This document shows positions 14,568 to 22,471 of a stretch of 41,466 nt of DNA, piece after piece. The position numbers and the translations under genes are program-made. Origin of the DNA: a virus; the IMG/VR virus record IMGVR_UViG_3300037153_000419, positions 1 to 41,466 of that record; one strand, given 5' to 3'. A model generated the notes under the pieces. It saw only the letters and a list, made by a program, of their open reading frames with translations, was not told the DNA's origin and searched no databases. Position 1 is the stretch's first letter; each line of letters opens with the position of its first letter.

Positions 14568-15005
14568 TCACCGGTCGGTCTCGTCGCCGCGCACCGGGTC
14601 TCCGCGCAGCGCGCGCACGATGGCCACCTTGCGCGCCGCGGTGCGTGCCCGGTCGTCGGGCTCGGCCAGGTCGCGCTTACCGTGTTCGGCCGCTTCGGCG
14701 CCACTGGCGAACAGCGGGACGTCGGTCCGGTAGTCATAGACCGCCGGGTCGATCGAGCCGCCCGACACGCCGAGCCGCACGGCCAACAGGTCGGCCGGAT
14801 GTTCGCGGTGGCCCACCCATCCGGCACAGAGGCTCCCGTCGGCTTGGTGGCAGCCGAACGCCGCGGTGGCCCCGGTGATGGCCTGCGTGACGATCTCCCC
14901 GTCGTAGGTGATCAGCTTGTCGTATTCGCTGGCGTCCCAGATCCCGGACGGCACATCCCGGCGGTACGGGCACGACGGGCACGGGTTGGGCCGCGGGCTA
15001 CTCAT
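14568..15005 (-). CDS. DUF6283-like cysteine-containing protein
   Basis: This 145-residue protein opens with PNPCPSCPYRRDVPSGIW, then EYDKLITYDGEI, FGCHQADGSLCAGWVG. That arrangement of CxxCPYR, a conserved DVPSGIW and a CHQ...C pair is characteristic of the DUF6283 family of actinophages and their hosts. The cysteines and histidine probably bind zinc. No function is established. The start lies just before the stop of the upstream gene and the pair overlap by a few bases. Confidence 0.8.
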   Translation of the reverse strand: MSSPRPNPCPSCPYRRDVPSGIWDASEYDKLITYDGEIVTQAITGATAAFGCHQADGSLCAGWVGHREHPADLLAVRLGVSGGSIDPAVYDYRTDVPLFASGAEAAEHGKRDLAEPDDRARTAARKVAIVRALRGDPVRGDETDR

Positions 15006-15300
15006 CGAACGCCTGCATGGCTTCGACCTGGGCCCGGCCCGCGTCGGTCAGGATGTAGCCGATCGGATCCGCCGGGCCGTATTGATCGCCCGATTCCGGG
15101 TCGGACTCCACAGCCGCACCCCGGGTGCGATCACCAGGTAGCCGCAGTCCAGATGCCACAGCACCCGCCAACGCCGAAGCAAGATCCATCGGCAGCGTCG
15201 GACCTGTATCGGGCCGGGGGAGACGATCGGCGCGGGTACCGTCGCCTCCACCCGGCTCGATCCGCCGCGGGTCAGCTCCATGGGTGTCCCTGCTGTTCAT
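14998..15300 (-). CDS. Hypothetical 100-residue protein
   Basis: It starts in a TGA-TC-ATG junction with the upstream gene. The C-terminus (PIGYILTDAGRAQVEAMQAF) looks like the last helices of a winged-helix DNA-binding protein. The N-terminal half is polar and low in order. A different frame through the middle (about 15060-15180) reads as well-formed protein (HLDCGYLVIAPGVRLW), so a frame error in the sequence is possible here. Confidence 0.55.
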   Translation of the reverse strand: MNSRDTHGADPRRIEPGGGDGTRADRLPRPDTGPTLPMDLASALAGAVASGLRLPGDRTRGAAVESDPESGDQYGPADPIGYILTDAGRAQVEAMQAFDE

Positions 15301-15302
15301 GA

Positions 15303-15587
15303 TCAGGCCACCGCCTTGGCCAGCCGCCCGAACTCGCGGTTCGGGTCGAGCTTGACCAGTAGCTTGATCAGCTTGTCGGTCTCGGCACTGCCCAGCATCT
15401 CGGCCAGGGCGAGTTGCACGGTCGGGATCGCCGCCGTCGCCGAGAACAGGTGATCGAGCAGGCTCAGCAGCGCATCCACGTTCTCCGCGGTGAGCCGCGC
15501 GGCCCGCTTGCCGTCGTGGCACCCCTTGAGGTACCGCAACACCATGTCGATCTCGTCATCGCCGGTGAGTGCCCGCAGACTGGCCAT
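15303..15587 (-). CDS. Hypothetical helical 94-residue protein
   Basis: The ATG at 15587 follows GAGGAGACGACG. The protein is almost all helical: IDMVLRYLKGCHDGKRAAR, VDALLSLLDHLFSATAA and LIKLLVKLDPNREFGRLAKA. No catalytic or metal motif is visible and no family is recognised. Codon use is typical of the region. Confidence 0.75.
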   Translation of the reverse strand: MASLRALTGDDEIDMVLRYLKGCHDGKRAARLTAENVDALLSLLDHLFSATAAIPTVQLALAEMLGSAETDKLIKLLVKLDPNREFGRLAKAVA

Positions 15588-15616
15588 CGTCGTCTCCTCT
15601 TGATCGTTACTCGGGT

Positions 15617-15892
15617 TCAGGCCCGTCCGGGATTCTGCGCCCGCACGGTCAGCCAGTGCGCCCAACGGTCCGGGCCGGGGATCGCACTGTCCCGCCAGAA
15701 CCCGGCCACGGTGACCATGGCCTGGGTTTCCGGGTGCGGACAGCCGCGGGTGCGCACGCCGCGCCGGTGCGCCTCGAACGCGGCCAGGTCGATGAACGTA
15801 CGGTGGCACCGTGAGCAGTGGCACGGGTCTTCGCCGCGCCAGGTCTCGGGGCAGCCGCTACATCCGGCCGCGGGCAGGCTGACAGCTCGCAT
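15617..15892 (-). CDS. FDXHR-type zinc-finger protein
   Basis: This 91-residue protein has the small zinc-finger pattern CHCSRCHRTFIDLAAFEAHR followed by RTRGCPHPET, in which F-x-x-H-R and a last cysteine complete the site. This is the FDXHR motif seen in many small actinophage proteins. An extra GCSGCPE lies near the N-terminus. The ATG lies in a GATCATG context. A nucleic-acid-binding role is plausible but unproved. Confidence 0.75.
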   Translation of the reverse strand: MRAVSLPAAGCSGCPETWRGEDPCHCSRCHRTFIDLAAFEAHRRGVRTRGCPHPETQAMVTVAGFWRDSAIPGPDRWAHWLTVRAQNPGRA

Positions 15893-15996
15893 GATCGCAT
15901 CCTCAAGATCGGCCCGGCCGGTGTTGACCTCCGGCCGAGCCCCCATCCTACCACAGATCCCCTGACTCGCAGTACCAGGATCTTGCAGTGGGGCCG

Positions 15997-16500
15997 CTAA
16001 TAGAGGGGCGAGTCGGACGGCCCGAACGCCGTTCCTTGATCCACTTCTCGAGCATGATCAAGAGTGGGCAGGGCCGGATCGGTGGGCTCGGCGTCCAGCA
16101 CCGGGGGCAGCATGTTGCGGCTCAACCGGGGGATCGGGCGAGGTCGAGGACGTCGCCACCCGGCCTCGCCCAGGATCTTGACCGGACCCGGCGGGAGCTT
16201 GCAGATGCACGCCCACAGCACCGCGGCCACGTCGGTCATCTGGATCGCGTACTGCAACGAACTGGCCTGCCCGGTGCCCACCGTGATGCGCAACGCATGA
16301 TCACGTTCCTGTAGCACCCACGCCCGCAACGCCACCAGCGCCACCCGATCGGTCAGCACATCGCGGCGGATCGAGGTGCCCTCGATGATCGGGTGTTCGC
16401 CGTAGCCGGTGCCGTCGCCCGGGTCGCCGTAGGCGGGCCACTCGTTGCGGTAGTAGTGCGCGCTGTAGCTCTCGCTGTAGCCGTTCGGGTAGTCCTGCAT
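15997..16500 (-). CDS. Hypothetical 167-residue protein
   Basis: The N-terminus is tyrosine and glycine-rich (YSESYSAHYYRNEWPAYGDP), the middle is helical (LTDRVALVALRAWVLQERDH, then SLQYAIQMTDVAAVLWACIC) and the tail is proline/arginine-rich and acidic. No family recognised. It sits in a run of small early genes after the 89-residue protein and is probably co-transcribed with it. Confidence 0.7.
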   Translation of the reverse strand: MQDYPNGYSESYSAHYYRNEWPAYGDPGDGTGYGEHPIIEGTSIRRDVLTDRVALVALRAWVLQERDHALRITVGTGQASSLQYAIQMTDVAAVLWACICKLPPGPVKILGEAGWRRPRPRPIPRLSRNMLPPVLDAEPTDPALPTLDHAREVDQGTAFGPSDSPLY

Positions 16501-16529
16501 GCTCGAAGCCCCTGTCTGCCCTGCGTTGA

Positions 16530-16799
16530 TCAGTACGTGGCCACCCGCAGTTGCGGCACATGATCGAGCAGGTAGAGCGAGGCACGCGGCGACACCCGGT
16601 CGGAGATCATGATTCCCCAGGCCGCATCGAGCAGCACGCCGCGGGTCCCGAACTCGGCCAGCCCCTCGGGGATCCGCGCGTAGTCATACGGGCTGTCGGA
16701 CAGCCGCAGATGCCAGGCTCGATAGCGGCGGTGCCGGTGGGTGAGGAAGCCGCCCGATGACCACGGGCCGGGGTTGAACCCTCCCGGTGGATCCGCCAC
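16530..16799 (-). CDS. Hypothetical 89-residue protein
   Basis: The start is GTG at 16799. A CGTGTACACG palindrome lies 21 bp upstream, and a TACCCT hexamer (16854-16849) beyond it may be the -10 of a new leftward transcript. The protein has an aromatic/basic N-terminal half (HRHRRYRAWHLRLSDSPYDY) and a short hydrophobic core. No family recognised. Confidence 0.65.
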   Translation of the reverse strand: MADPPGGFNPGPWSSGGFLTHRHRRYRAWHLRLSDSPYDYARIPEGLAEFGTRGVLLDAAWGIMISDRVSPRASLYLLDHVPQLRVATY

Positions 16800-16819
16800 G
16801 GTGCCACCCCCACGCTCGT

Positions 16820-16829
16820 CGTGTACACG
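16820..16829. promoter_or_regulatory. Palindrome CGTGTACACG
   Basis: 21 bp upstream of the 16799 gene, 19 bp after a leftward TACCCT hexamer. Confidence 0.75.
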
Positions 16830-16859
16830 CCCTGCGGGTTGCGGGTGCAGGGTAACGGA

Positions 16860-17240
16860 TCAGGCCGGTTCGGGTGGCAGAATGCGCGGTTCGTACCCGC
16901 CCGGCCGCTGATCCCGATCTTGATGCCCGTCCGCGTCCACCCCGATCGCACGCAGCGTCGGACACGGCCACGCGTGATGATCGTCGCGGACCGGATCCCA
17001 ACAGGTCGTGCAGATACCCGGCCACGGATGGGAGTTGTCGATCAGCCGCGGGTGGCAGGTGTGCACGGCCAGCCGGGTAGTCTCGATCTCCACGGCCAGA
17101 TCCACGTAGAGCTGCACGGCCTTACGCGCGGCCTTGGCGTAGGGCTCGTGCACCAACGGGTCCGCGCCGATCGCGCCCAGCGTGGCCCACCACTGCGGCA
17201 GCCGGATGACCAGCCGGTTAGAGGTAGATCTACTGGGCAT
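16860..17240 (-). CDS. Small zinc-binding protein
   Basis: This 126-residue protein overlaps the end of the upstream gene. Its ATG lies inside that gene's last codons, and the stop of that gene is TAG at 17232-17230. A helical N-terminus (LIRLP..., AARKAVQLYVDLAVEIETTR) leads to a cluster CHPRLIDN..., GICTTCWDP and AWPCPTLRAIG. A histidine and four cysteines are spaced for one or two zinc ions. CTTC...WPCPTLRA patterns recur in small actinophage proteins. Function unknown. Confidence 0.72.
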   Translation of the reverse strand: MPSRSTSNRLVIRLPQWWATLGAIGADPLVHEPYAKAARKAVQLYVDLAVEIETTRLAVHTCHPRLIDNSHPWPGICTTCWDPVRDDHHAWPCPTLRAIGVDADGHQDRDQRPGGYEPRILPPEPA

Positions 17241-17451
17241 CCGGTACCCGCGCATAGACCGCGATCATGTACCCGTCCGGGTCTTCGATGATCACGCTCG
17301 ATCCGTCGCCGAACAGGATCTCGGGACCAGCCGATGTGTCGATCACCGCTTGCACCACCCCGCTCATGACGTCGTCGCTCTCACCCTCGCCGCACCAGTC
17401 GATCTTGACGTAGCGGCCGATCAGCGGCACGTACCGCAGTGCCTCACGCAT
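17230..17451 (-). CDS. Hypothetical 73-residue protein
   Basis: The ATG at 17451 follows GAGGAGACGAGAACG. The sequence suggests a small all-beta barrel: RYVPLIGRYVKIDWCGEG, SGVVQAVIDT, EILFGDGSSVIIEDPDGYM. Short repeated strands with glycine turns are all that can be said. No family recognised. Confidence 0.7.
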   Translation of the reverse strand: MREALRYVPLIGRYVKIDWCGEGESDDVMSGVVQAVIDTSAGPEILFGDGSSVIIEDPDGYMIAVYARVPDAQ

Positions 17452-17468
17452 CGTTCTCGTCTCCTCTG

Positions 17469-17759
17469 TTAGGTCGTGTGAACCCGCTGGCCGGTTGCCC
17501 GCTGCACGTATTGCAGCGTCGCGCGGTGGCTCAACTGCGCCGAGCGGTTCAGCACGGGTCGAAACCGCGGGCATCCACAGAGCCCGCAGTCAGAGCCCCT
17601 GCGGTAGTGGGTGTGCGCGTTGCGCAGGTGCCCGCAGCGGCACCGGTAGGAACGGCGGAGCCGGGTGATCCAAGCCCCGATGATGATGATCAGGGAGCCG
17701 ACGACGCCCGCCACGGCGACGATGACCCCCAGGTATCCGGGAGCGCCCATGCCGCGCAT
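17469..17759 (-). CDS. Membrane protein with zinc-ribbon-like tail
   Basis: This protein of about 96 residues has one membrane segment (GYLGVIVAVAGVVGSLIIII) and then CRCGHLRNAHTHYRRGSDCG followed by LCGCPRF, a probable cytoplasmic zinc site of the kind CxCG...C..C.C. The start is uncertain: ATGs at 17759 and 17750 are possible, and a GTG at 17774 lies inside the CGTGTACACG site (17766-17775). If the site is an operator, it would sit right at the start of translation. Confidence 0.65.
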   Translation of the reverse strand: MRGMGAPGYLGVIVAVAGVVGSLIIIIGAWITRLRRSYRCRCGHLRNAHTHYRRGSDCGLCGCPRFRPVLNRSAQLSHRATLQYVQRATGQRVHTT

Positions 17760-17765
17760 GGTGCG

Positions 17766-17775
17766 CGTGTACACG
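17766..17775. promoter_or_regulatory. Palindrome CGTGTACACG
   Basis: Seven bases upstream of the probable ATG at 17759. Confidence 0.75.
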
Positions 17776-17804
17776 CCCCGTTCGCGGCCGTTCTGAGATG
17801 TTGA

Positions 17805-18404
17805 TCAGCCGGGTGGGCGGTTCGCCATCGACGCGGAGAACACCTCGCCGAGATCGAACAGGGTGGACTGGCCGAGCCCGGCCACCGCCAACCCCGGATC
17901 CTTGTCGGTCACCCCGAACACCGGACGCCCGGCCAACCGGGCGGCCACCATCAACCCGCCGTCGCCCGCGCACGGATCCACCACGACGCATTCCGGCAGC
18001 CAGCGCATCAACCCCTCGCGCGAGGCCAGCCGGGTACCCGGATACTCCCATCCGGCGAAGATGCCGCCGCGGATCCACCAGGCCAGCCCCTTCCCGGCGG
18101 AGATCTTCCAGCGGATCCGGGCCGGGGCGCGCACCCCGGCATACGGCCCGGCGATGATCGCGCCCCGGGTGCCCATGGCCTCGAACAACGCGCGGGCCAG
18201 GATCTCCCCGGTGTCGTCGCCGACGATCACCTCCCGGGGGTCGGTGACCAGGATGGCCCGTTTGCCGGTGCGTTTGGCCGCGCGCAGCATGTCGTCCAGG
18301 TCATCCAGCACATCGGGCAGGGTGCGCGGCCCGGATGCAGCCAGCCAACAGCGCTCGGTGCGAAACGCCAGCCGCAACCGGCCCGACCCCTGCGGGATGG
18401 TCAC
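17805..18404 (-). CDS. Degenerate methyltransferase-like protein
   Basis: This 199-residue protein starts with GTG overlapping the upstream stop (GTGA at 18404-18401). The C-terminal part, CVVVDPCAGDGGLMVAARLA then GRPVFGVTDKDPG, matches motif I of beta-class DNA methyltransferases (DPFxGxGT ... GIE), where S-adenosylmethionine binds. No DPPY motif is present; GPYAGVR is the closest candidate near residue 110. It may be a decayed or atypical methyltransferase, or a protein that only keeps the nucleotide fold. The N-terminal half has no recognised domain. Confidence 0.55.
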   Translation of the reverse strand: MTIPQGSGRLRLAFRTERCWLAASGPRTLPDVLDDLDDMLRAAKRTGKRAILVTDPREVIVGDDTGEILARALFEAMGTRGAIIAGPYAGVRAPARIRWKISAGKGLAWWIRGGIFAGWEYPGTRLASREGLMRWLPECVVVDPCAGDGGLMVAARLAGRPVFGVTDKDPGLAVAGLGQSTLFDLGEVFSASMANRPPG

Positions 18405-19252
18405 TGCCGGAACCCCAGTTCGATCACTTCGCCGGTGGCGCCCTGAGCCACCTCGACGCCGATCGCGGCCAACAGGAAGATCTCCCCGATCTCCGGGCGC
18501 ACCTCCCGGCGGAACTGTTCGGCGTCGCGGCGCAACGAGGCGATATGCATCCCGCACACCGGGATCCGGTACTCCCGGGCTTGGCGCATGGCTTCCGGGT
18601 TGCGCGCCATGTCCATGATCGGGCAGTCCGGGTCGCCGCAGCGGTGCCCGTGCACGTCTAACAGGTACTCGTCGGTGAACGAGGCCAGCACGGTGGCCGG
18701 GCGGTTGCAGATGTTCGGCGCGGTCAGGAAGATCGGCGAATCGATGCCGGGGATCTCCCGGGAGCAGCGCGGCCAGTCCAGCCGGGGCGCGCGCAGGTGC
18801 CCACGGGTGGCCGGGTCGCCGTCGCGGGTCAGCCCGTTGACCGCAAACGTGATCCACTGGCCGAGTCGGTCGAACGGCACCCCGGTGTCGGTCATGGCGT
18901 GGGTGGCCCCGGACGCGCCCGGGTTGGCTACTGGAGAGCACGGGGCTTCCGGCCGTGCTTCCACATCCGGGGCCGCCTCAGTATCTCCCGGGCCCGGGGT
19001 GCCCAACGCGTCCGGGTCGGCGAACTGCTCCCACATCGGGTCATCCTCGGGGGGCACCAGCGCGTCGAAACACGACCCGCAGATGCCGGAGACCAGTAGC
19101 TCACGCTGCCCGGCGTCCAGCTCGGGGAACGCATCCTGCACGTAGGCGCCCTGGCCCATGTTCCACACCCGGAACCCTTCCCCGCTCACGGTCAGGGTGT
19201 ACACGGTCAGGCATTGCCCGCACCGCTTCTCGATGTTGATCGTGTCTGCCAT
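18401..19252 (-). CDS. Zinc-ribbon protein of unknown function
   Basis: This 283-residue protein has an N-terminal zinc site, CGQC near residue 11 and CGSCFDAL near residue 57. A disordered acidic/proline linker (about 70-115) follows, then a C-terminal domain with HRCGDPDCPIMDMAR and CGMHIASLRRD that may hold a second metal. The start has an AGAGGAAGCG ribosome site. A one-mismatch copy of the palindrome (19196) lies about 50 bases into the gene. The coupling to the methyltransferase-like gene suggests a joint role. I do not recognise the family. Confidence 0.7.
   Translation of the reverse strand: MADTINIEKRCGQCLTVYTLTVSGEGFRVWNMGQGAYVQDAFPELDAGQRELLVSGICGSCFDALVPPEDDPMWEQFADPDALGTPGPGDTEAAPDVEARPEAPCSPVANPGASGATHAMTDTGVPFDRLGQWITFAVNGLTRDGDPATRGHLRAPRLDWPRCSREIPGIDSPIFLTAPNICNRPATVLASFTDEYLLDVHGHRCGDPDCPIMDMARNPEAMRQAREYRIPVCGMHIASLRRDAEQFRREVRPEIGEIFLLAAIGVEVAQGATGEVIELGFRQ
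19196..19205. promoter_or_regulatory. Palindrome variant GGTGTACACG
   Basis: One mismatch. Inside the 19252 gene, about 50 bases from its start. Confidence 0.45.
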
Positions 19253-19287
19253 CGGTTCGCTTCCTCTCGGATCCTGTCGCTACCTGT

Positions 19288-20238
19288 CTAGTGCTCGCCC
19301 CCACCGGGCCGCCAGTCCTGCGCATCCGGTGCGGTGTCGGTGTCCGGCTCATCCGCCGGTGGTTCATCAAACCGGCCGTGCCGGTACAGCCACTCGTCCC
19401 GATCGGTGATCACCTCTTCGCCACGGCGACGGCGGGTCTCGGGGTGCTCCCAGCCCAGGTCTTTGGCCATGGCCTTGTCCCGGGCGTTGTCGCGCCAGTC
19501 GTCGACCACATCGCGCACCGCATCGAAGCGGCGCGACCAGCGCACGGTGAACCGGCGCTCGTAGTCGTGCCCGACGGCCAGCGCCACCTCGGCCTCGTGC
19601 TCGGCGTCGCGGGCCCGCCAGTGCCGGGCCTTGACCGGCTCGACCTTGCCGGTTTCCGGGTTGCGGATGCGTCCCTTGGGCGCGCACTCGGAGCACTGGC
19701 AGATGCAGGTGTCCTCGCCAAAGTTCGGCCGGATGATCTCCCCGTCGGGTCCGAGGATGTTGGGCATGGCCTGCTCCGAGCAGGTGCACCAGTCATACGT
19801 CATGCCGGACGCGGTCATCGCGCCACCGCCGAAGCCGCCGCCGTTGCGGTTCGGCTGGGTGTAGTCGATCATGCGGACGGGTCGTCCGGCGTGCTGGTCG
19901 CGCTGTTGCTTGCGGGCCTTGTCCAGCGAGCCGATGCGCAGTTCGGTGAAGGGCAGGAACTTGGCCCAGAGTCGGCGGTGCCGGGTGCCGTCCATGGCCA
20001 CTTCGGCGTCCCACCAGCGCGAGGTGCGGTTGGCGATGGTGACGGCGCGTCCGGGTTGGTTGCCCGCGTCCAGGCCGGAGGCAACGTGGCCGACGTAGGC
20101 GTTGCGGGCCTTGATCAGCCCGGCCAGGATGATGATCGCCAGGATGATGAACAGCGGCGCGCCGATGGTCTGCACGATCTTGACGATGGCCAGCAGTGCC
20201 AGCCCGGTGATCAGCGCGGCCCATAGGATCTTGGTCAT
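19288..20238 (-). CDS. Membrane protein with cysteine cluster
   Basis: This 316-residue protein begins with two membrane segments (ILWAALITGLALLAIVKIVQ and APLFIILAIIILAGLIKA). A basic linker and a glycine/asparagine-rich loop lead to a cysteine cluster, WCTCSEQ then CICQCSECAPKGR, which could bind metal. The C-terminal third is a charged helix (DVVDDWRDNARDKAMAKDLG). The large cytoplasmic part after a short membrane anchor suggests a membrane-tethered early protein. No family recognised. Confidence 0.7.
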   Translation of the reverse strand: MTKILWAALITGLALLAIVKIVQTIGAPLFIILAIIILAGLIKARNAYVGHVASGLDAGNQPGRAVTIANRTSRWWDAEVAMDGTRHRRLWAKFLPFTELRIGSLDKARKQQRDQHAGRPVRMIDYTQPNRNGGGFGGGAMTASGMTYDWCTCSEQAMPNILGPDGEIIRPNFGEDTCICQCSECAPKGRIRNPETGKVEPVKARHWRARDAEHEAEVALAVGHDYERRFTVRWSRRFDAVRDVVDDWRDNARDKAMAKDLGWEHPETRRRRGEEVITDRDEWLYRHGRFDEPPADEPDTDTAPDAQDWRPGGGEH

Positions 20239-20253
20239 GGTGATCGGTGCCCC

Positions 20254-20598
20254 CTAGTTCCGCGGCTCGGCGAGGTCTTTGCCCTGTTCCCAACGGTTGA
20301 GCGCGGCCCGCATCTGACGCACGGCGCGCGGATCGAGGGTGATCCGGGTGGCGTGCAACGCCCCTTCCGGGAGCACGATCATCCGGATGCCGGGCCGCGG
20401 ATCCAGGTCGGGATCCCGCTCGGCCTCGTGCTGCGGGCAGTCGATCAAGGTGATGGTGTCCGGACCCTTGGCCGGGTAGGCATGGATGGTGATCGTGTTG
20501 CGGCGGGGCATGGCGACCTCTTCCAAGTGGCGGGCGAACGCGCGCAGCATGGCCGCGTCGGCGGGGTCGAGCCCGCGATCGTCTCCGGTGTAGATCAT
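20254..20598 (-). CDS. Hypothetical 114-residue protein
   Basis: The ATG at 20598 lies in a GATCATG context 11 bases after the upstream stop. The protein has an N-terminal helix (DPADAAMLRAFARHLEEVAM), a beta part (NTITIHAYPAKGPDTITLID, then IRMIVLPEGALHATRITLDP) and a closing helix. Possible small alpha/beta fold; no family recognised. Confidence 0.7.
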   Translation of the reverse strand: MIYTGDDRGLDPADAAMLRAFARHLEEVAMPRRNTITIHAYPAKGPDTITLIDCPQHEAERDPDLDPRPGIRMIVLPEGALHATRITLDPRAVRQMRAALNRWEQGKDLAEPRN

Positions 20599-20608
20599 GA
20601 TCAGGTCC

Positions 20609-20875
20609 TCAGTGGTGGGGGCAGCGGACGTTGACGCACCGTCCGTCACGCCACAGCGATGAGCAGTGCGAGCACCAGCGGTGCCCGTTGGCGACGTAGG
20701 AGCGCGAGCGCGGGGCGGCGTTGCCGTGCGTGCAGGTGGCCGCGGGCTTGCCGGACCCGCACGCGCATTTCTCGATGCGGGTGTAGCGGGCCCGCTTGGC
20801 CTGCGCCTCGTGGATCTTGCGGGTCTTGCGGCTGTAGCCGATCAGCGGGAGCAGCACGACCAGCAGAGTGATCAT
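20609..20875 (-). CDS. Small cysteine-rich protein with SEC-C-like motif
   Basis: This 88-residue protein starts with a hydrophobic segment (MITLLVVLLPLIGYSR), then a basic helix, then CACGSGKPAATC, which resembles the SEC-C zinc motif CxCGSGxxxKxC. A second cluster follows, RWCSHCSSLWRDGRCVNVRC. Two zinc sites are likely. Its ATG overlaps the upstream stop (ATGA at 20875-20872). Confidence 0.7.
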   Translation of the reverse strand: MITLLVVLLPLIGYSRKTRKIHEAQAKRARYTRIEKCACGSGKPAATCTHGNAAPRSRSYVANGHRWCSHCSSLWRDGRCVNVRCPHH

Positions 20876-21033
20876 CGGTCGCGCTCCCAGATCACCCGCC
20901 GCTTGCCCCACCAGCGCACGGTGATCTTGTCCAGGCGGTCGGGCCACGGCGGACGCTCGACCCACGTCAGAGTCCAGCGACCCTCGCGGGTGTAGCGGCG
21001 GATGGGGGTGGCCTTGCCCGGCAGCCAGCCCAT
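20872..21033 (-). CDS. Hypothetical basic 53-residue protein
   Basis: It starts in a TGA-TC-ATG junction and ends in an ATGA overlap with the next gene. It is rich in tryptophan and arginine (GRWTLTWVERPPWPDRLDKI, RWWGKRRVIW) and so could bind nucleic acid. No family recognised. Confidence 0.6.
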   Translation of the reverse strand: MGWLPGKATPIRRYTREGRWTLTWVERPPWPDRLDKITVRWWGKRRVIWERDR

Positions 21034-21035
21034 GA

Positions 21036-21296
21036 TCAGTAACCCCCCGGATAGTGGCGATCTTGGTCGTCCTCGCCCGCCCGCGGATCGCGCGGATCTT
21101 CGATGCGCCCGAACTCGTCGTCGATGGCCTGCCACTGCTGTCCGGGCAGCGGCTCGATCAGATCGGGCTCGATGCCGAACCACGCGACCAGACACGGCGT
21201 GCAGGTGGCCAGGTCCGGATCCTGGGTGGTCATGTTCGGTGCGCGCTCGGGCTCACAGCACGGGGCGCCGGTGTCCGGGTCCAACAGGTGAATCAT
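21036..21296 (-). CDS. Small zinc-binding protein
   Basis: This 86-residue protein contains MIHLLDPDTGAPCCEPER near the start and ATCTPCLVAWFG, giving a histidine and four cysteines for a zinc site. The rest is acidic. The ATG is part of a TGA-TC-ATG junction. This type (IHL...G.PCC...CxxC) recurs in small actinophage proteins without known function. Confidence 0.7.
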   Translation of the reverse strand: MIHLLDPDTGAPCCEPERAPNMTTQDPDLATCTPCLVAWFGIEPDLIEPLPGQQWQAIDDEFGRIEDPRDPRAGEDDQDRHYPGGY

Positions 21297-21298
21297 GA

Positions 21299-21706
21299 TC
21301 AGTCCTCGATCCGGTTGGACGGGATGGCGTCGAGATCACCGGACACATCCCGGTCTTTGATCATCATCGGGTAGGCGAGTGCGTCGAGCGCGTCACGCAG
21401 CGGACCCATGGAGGCGCGGCGCATATCGGACTTGCCCGCCCCGTTCAGCGCCCGGTAGGCGCGGATCACCGCGGCCACGGCGTCCACGTTGGTCGAGGTG
21501 ATCGGCGTGGTGTCGTCCACGACCAGGGCTTCGATGCGGGGCAGCCGGATGGGCACCCCGTCGAGCACGGCTTGACACAGCGCGGCGCAGGCCGCGTCGC
21601 GGGAGCCGTGCGCGGAGGCGATGGCCCGGTCGGATCCTTCGCCGGACCAAAGCAGCCAGACCACGGGCCGGGTGTCTGCGCTGTCTCGGCCGGTCTTGCG
21701 GCTCAT
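21299..21706 (-). CDS. Hypothetical 135-residue protein
   Basis: Starts with an ATGA overlap on the membrane protein gene upstream. Sequence suggests alpha/beta: PVVWLLWSGEGSDRAIASAH, then CAALCQAVLDGVPI, RIEALVVDDTTPITST and a helical C-terminus. No catalytic motif is obvious and no family is recognised. Confidence 0.7.
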   Translation of the reverse strand: MSRKTGRDSADTRPVVWLLWSGEGSDRAIASAHGSRDAACAALCQAVLDGVPIRLPRIEALVVDDTTPITSTNVDAVAAVIRAYRALNGAGKSDMRRASMGPLRDALDALAYPMMIKDRDVSGDLDAIPSNRIED

Positions 21707-21885
21707 CGCTGGCTCTCTTCCCGGCGGGAGGCTTCGATCTTGGCGGCCCACCAGCGGGCGGTGGCCAGCCCGAAGGTGATCAGGTTGCAGGCGAGGGAGA
21801 CGGCCAGCAGAGCGTCGCGGCCGAAGATCCGGCCGACCAGCACCATGGCGAGGAAGACGAGTCCGAGCAGGCCCAGGGTGCGCAT
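21703..21885 (-). CDS. 60-residue two-span membrane protein
   Basis: Two hydrophobic segments, LGLLGLVFLAMVLVGRIF and ALLAVSLACNLITFGLATAR, are followed by a charged tail ending EASRREESQR. Its ATG lies after the upstream stop in TGATCATCATG. Size and topology are holin-like, but it sits among early genes, away from the lysin. Confidence 0.7.
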   Translation of the reverse strand: MRTLGLLGLVFLAMVLVGRIFGRDALLAVSLACNLITFGLATARWWAAKIEASRREESQR

Positions 21886-21890
21886 GATGA

Positions 21891-22229
21891 TCACTTGCTC
21901 CAGCCACGCACGGGCAGTTCGGTGAACGTCGGGTTGTAGATCATCTGGGTGCCGTCGGTGCTGGCCCAGCCGCGCGGGGTCCCGGCGGCCATGAGGATCC
22001 GGCGCGCCACTTCGGTGACCGCGTCGTGCAGCCGGGCGTAGATGCCGACGGTGATCTCTCGGTTGTCCAGGTCGCCGTAGCCCGCGGCGAAGGTGTCGCC
22101 GGTGACCAGCCAGACCAGCGGGTCGCCCGCGGCGTCGGCGTTCTCGCGGGTGGCCTCGTCGCACCGGATGAGGGTGGCGCCGGGGAAGTTCTCGGCCTCG
22201 GCCAGGGTGCCCGGGTGCAGCTCGGTCAT
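21891..22229 (-). CDS. Hypothetical 112-residue protein
   Basis: The ATG at 22229 follows GGAGAGATC. The sequence reads as a compact alpha/beta protein: TLIRCDEATRENADAAGDPL, VWLVTGDTFAAGYGDL, ITVGIYARLHDAVTEVARRI. A TACTAT hexamer at 22288-22283 may be the -10 of a promoter for this and the following small genes. No family recognised. Confidence 0.7.
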   Translation of the reverse strand: MTELHPGTLAEAENFPGATLIRCDEATRENADAAGDPLVWLVTGDTFAAGYGDLDNREITVGIYARLHDAVTEVARRILMAAGTPRGWASTDGTQMIYNPTFTELPVRGWSK

Positions 22230-22471
22230 GATCTCTCCGTATCCTCCGGGGGTGGTGTTGACCTCCACCCCGCTACCAGACCATAGTACCATGAGTCCGC
22301 GGGTCTTCACCAGTGTGGCCTAATGGTCATCTCGGGCTGCCCCGGGCTCTGTCAGCCCACGCCACCCTGGGCCACCCCCTGTGACCTCGGGTCCCTCTAC
22401 TCTGGACGTGTACACGCCGGGCTGCCCGGCCTCGCCTCGTGGAGATCCACTCCGCCTCATGTGGATCACCC
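22230..22471. other. Non-coding stretch with promoter and palindrome
   Basis: No gene is seen. It contains a leftward TACTAT hexamer (22288-22283), a CGTGTACACG site (22407-22416) and GC-rich sequence. Three copies of CTCCGCTG lie just beyond, at about 22500, 22511 and 22665. An origin or attachment function cannot be judged from this. Confidence 0.4.
22407..22416. promoter_or_regulatory. Palindrome CGTGTACACG
   Basis: In non-coding DNA between the primase end and the 22229 gene. Confidence 0.7.
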
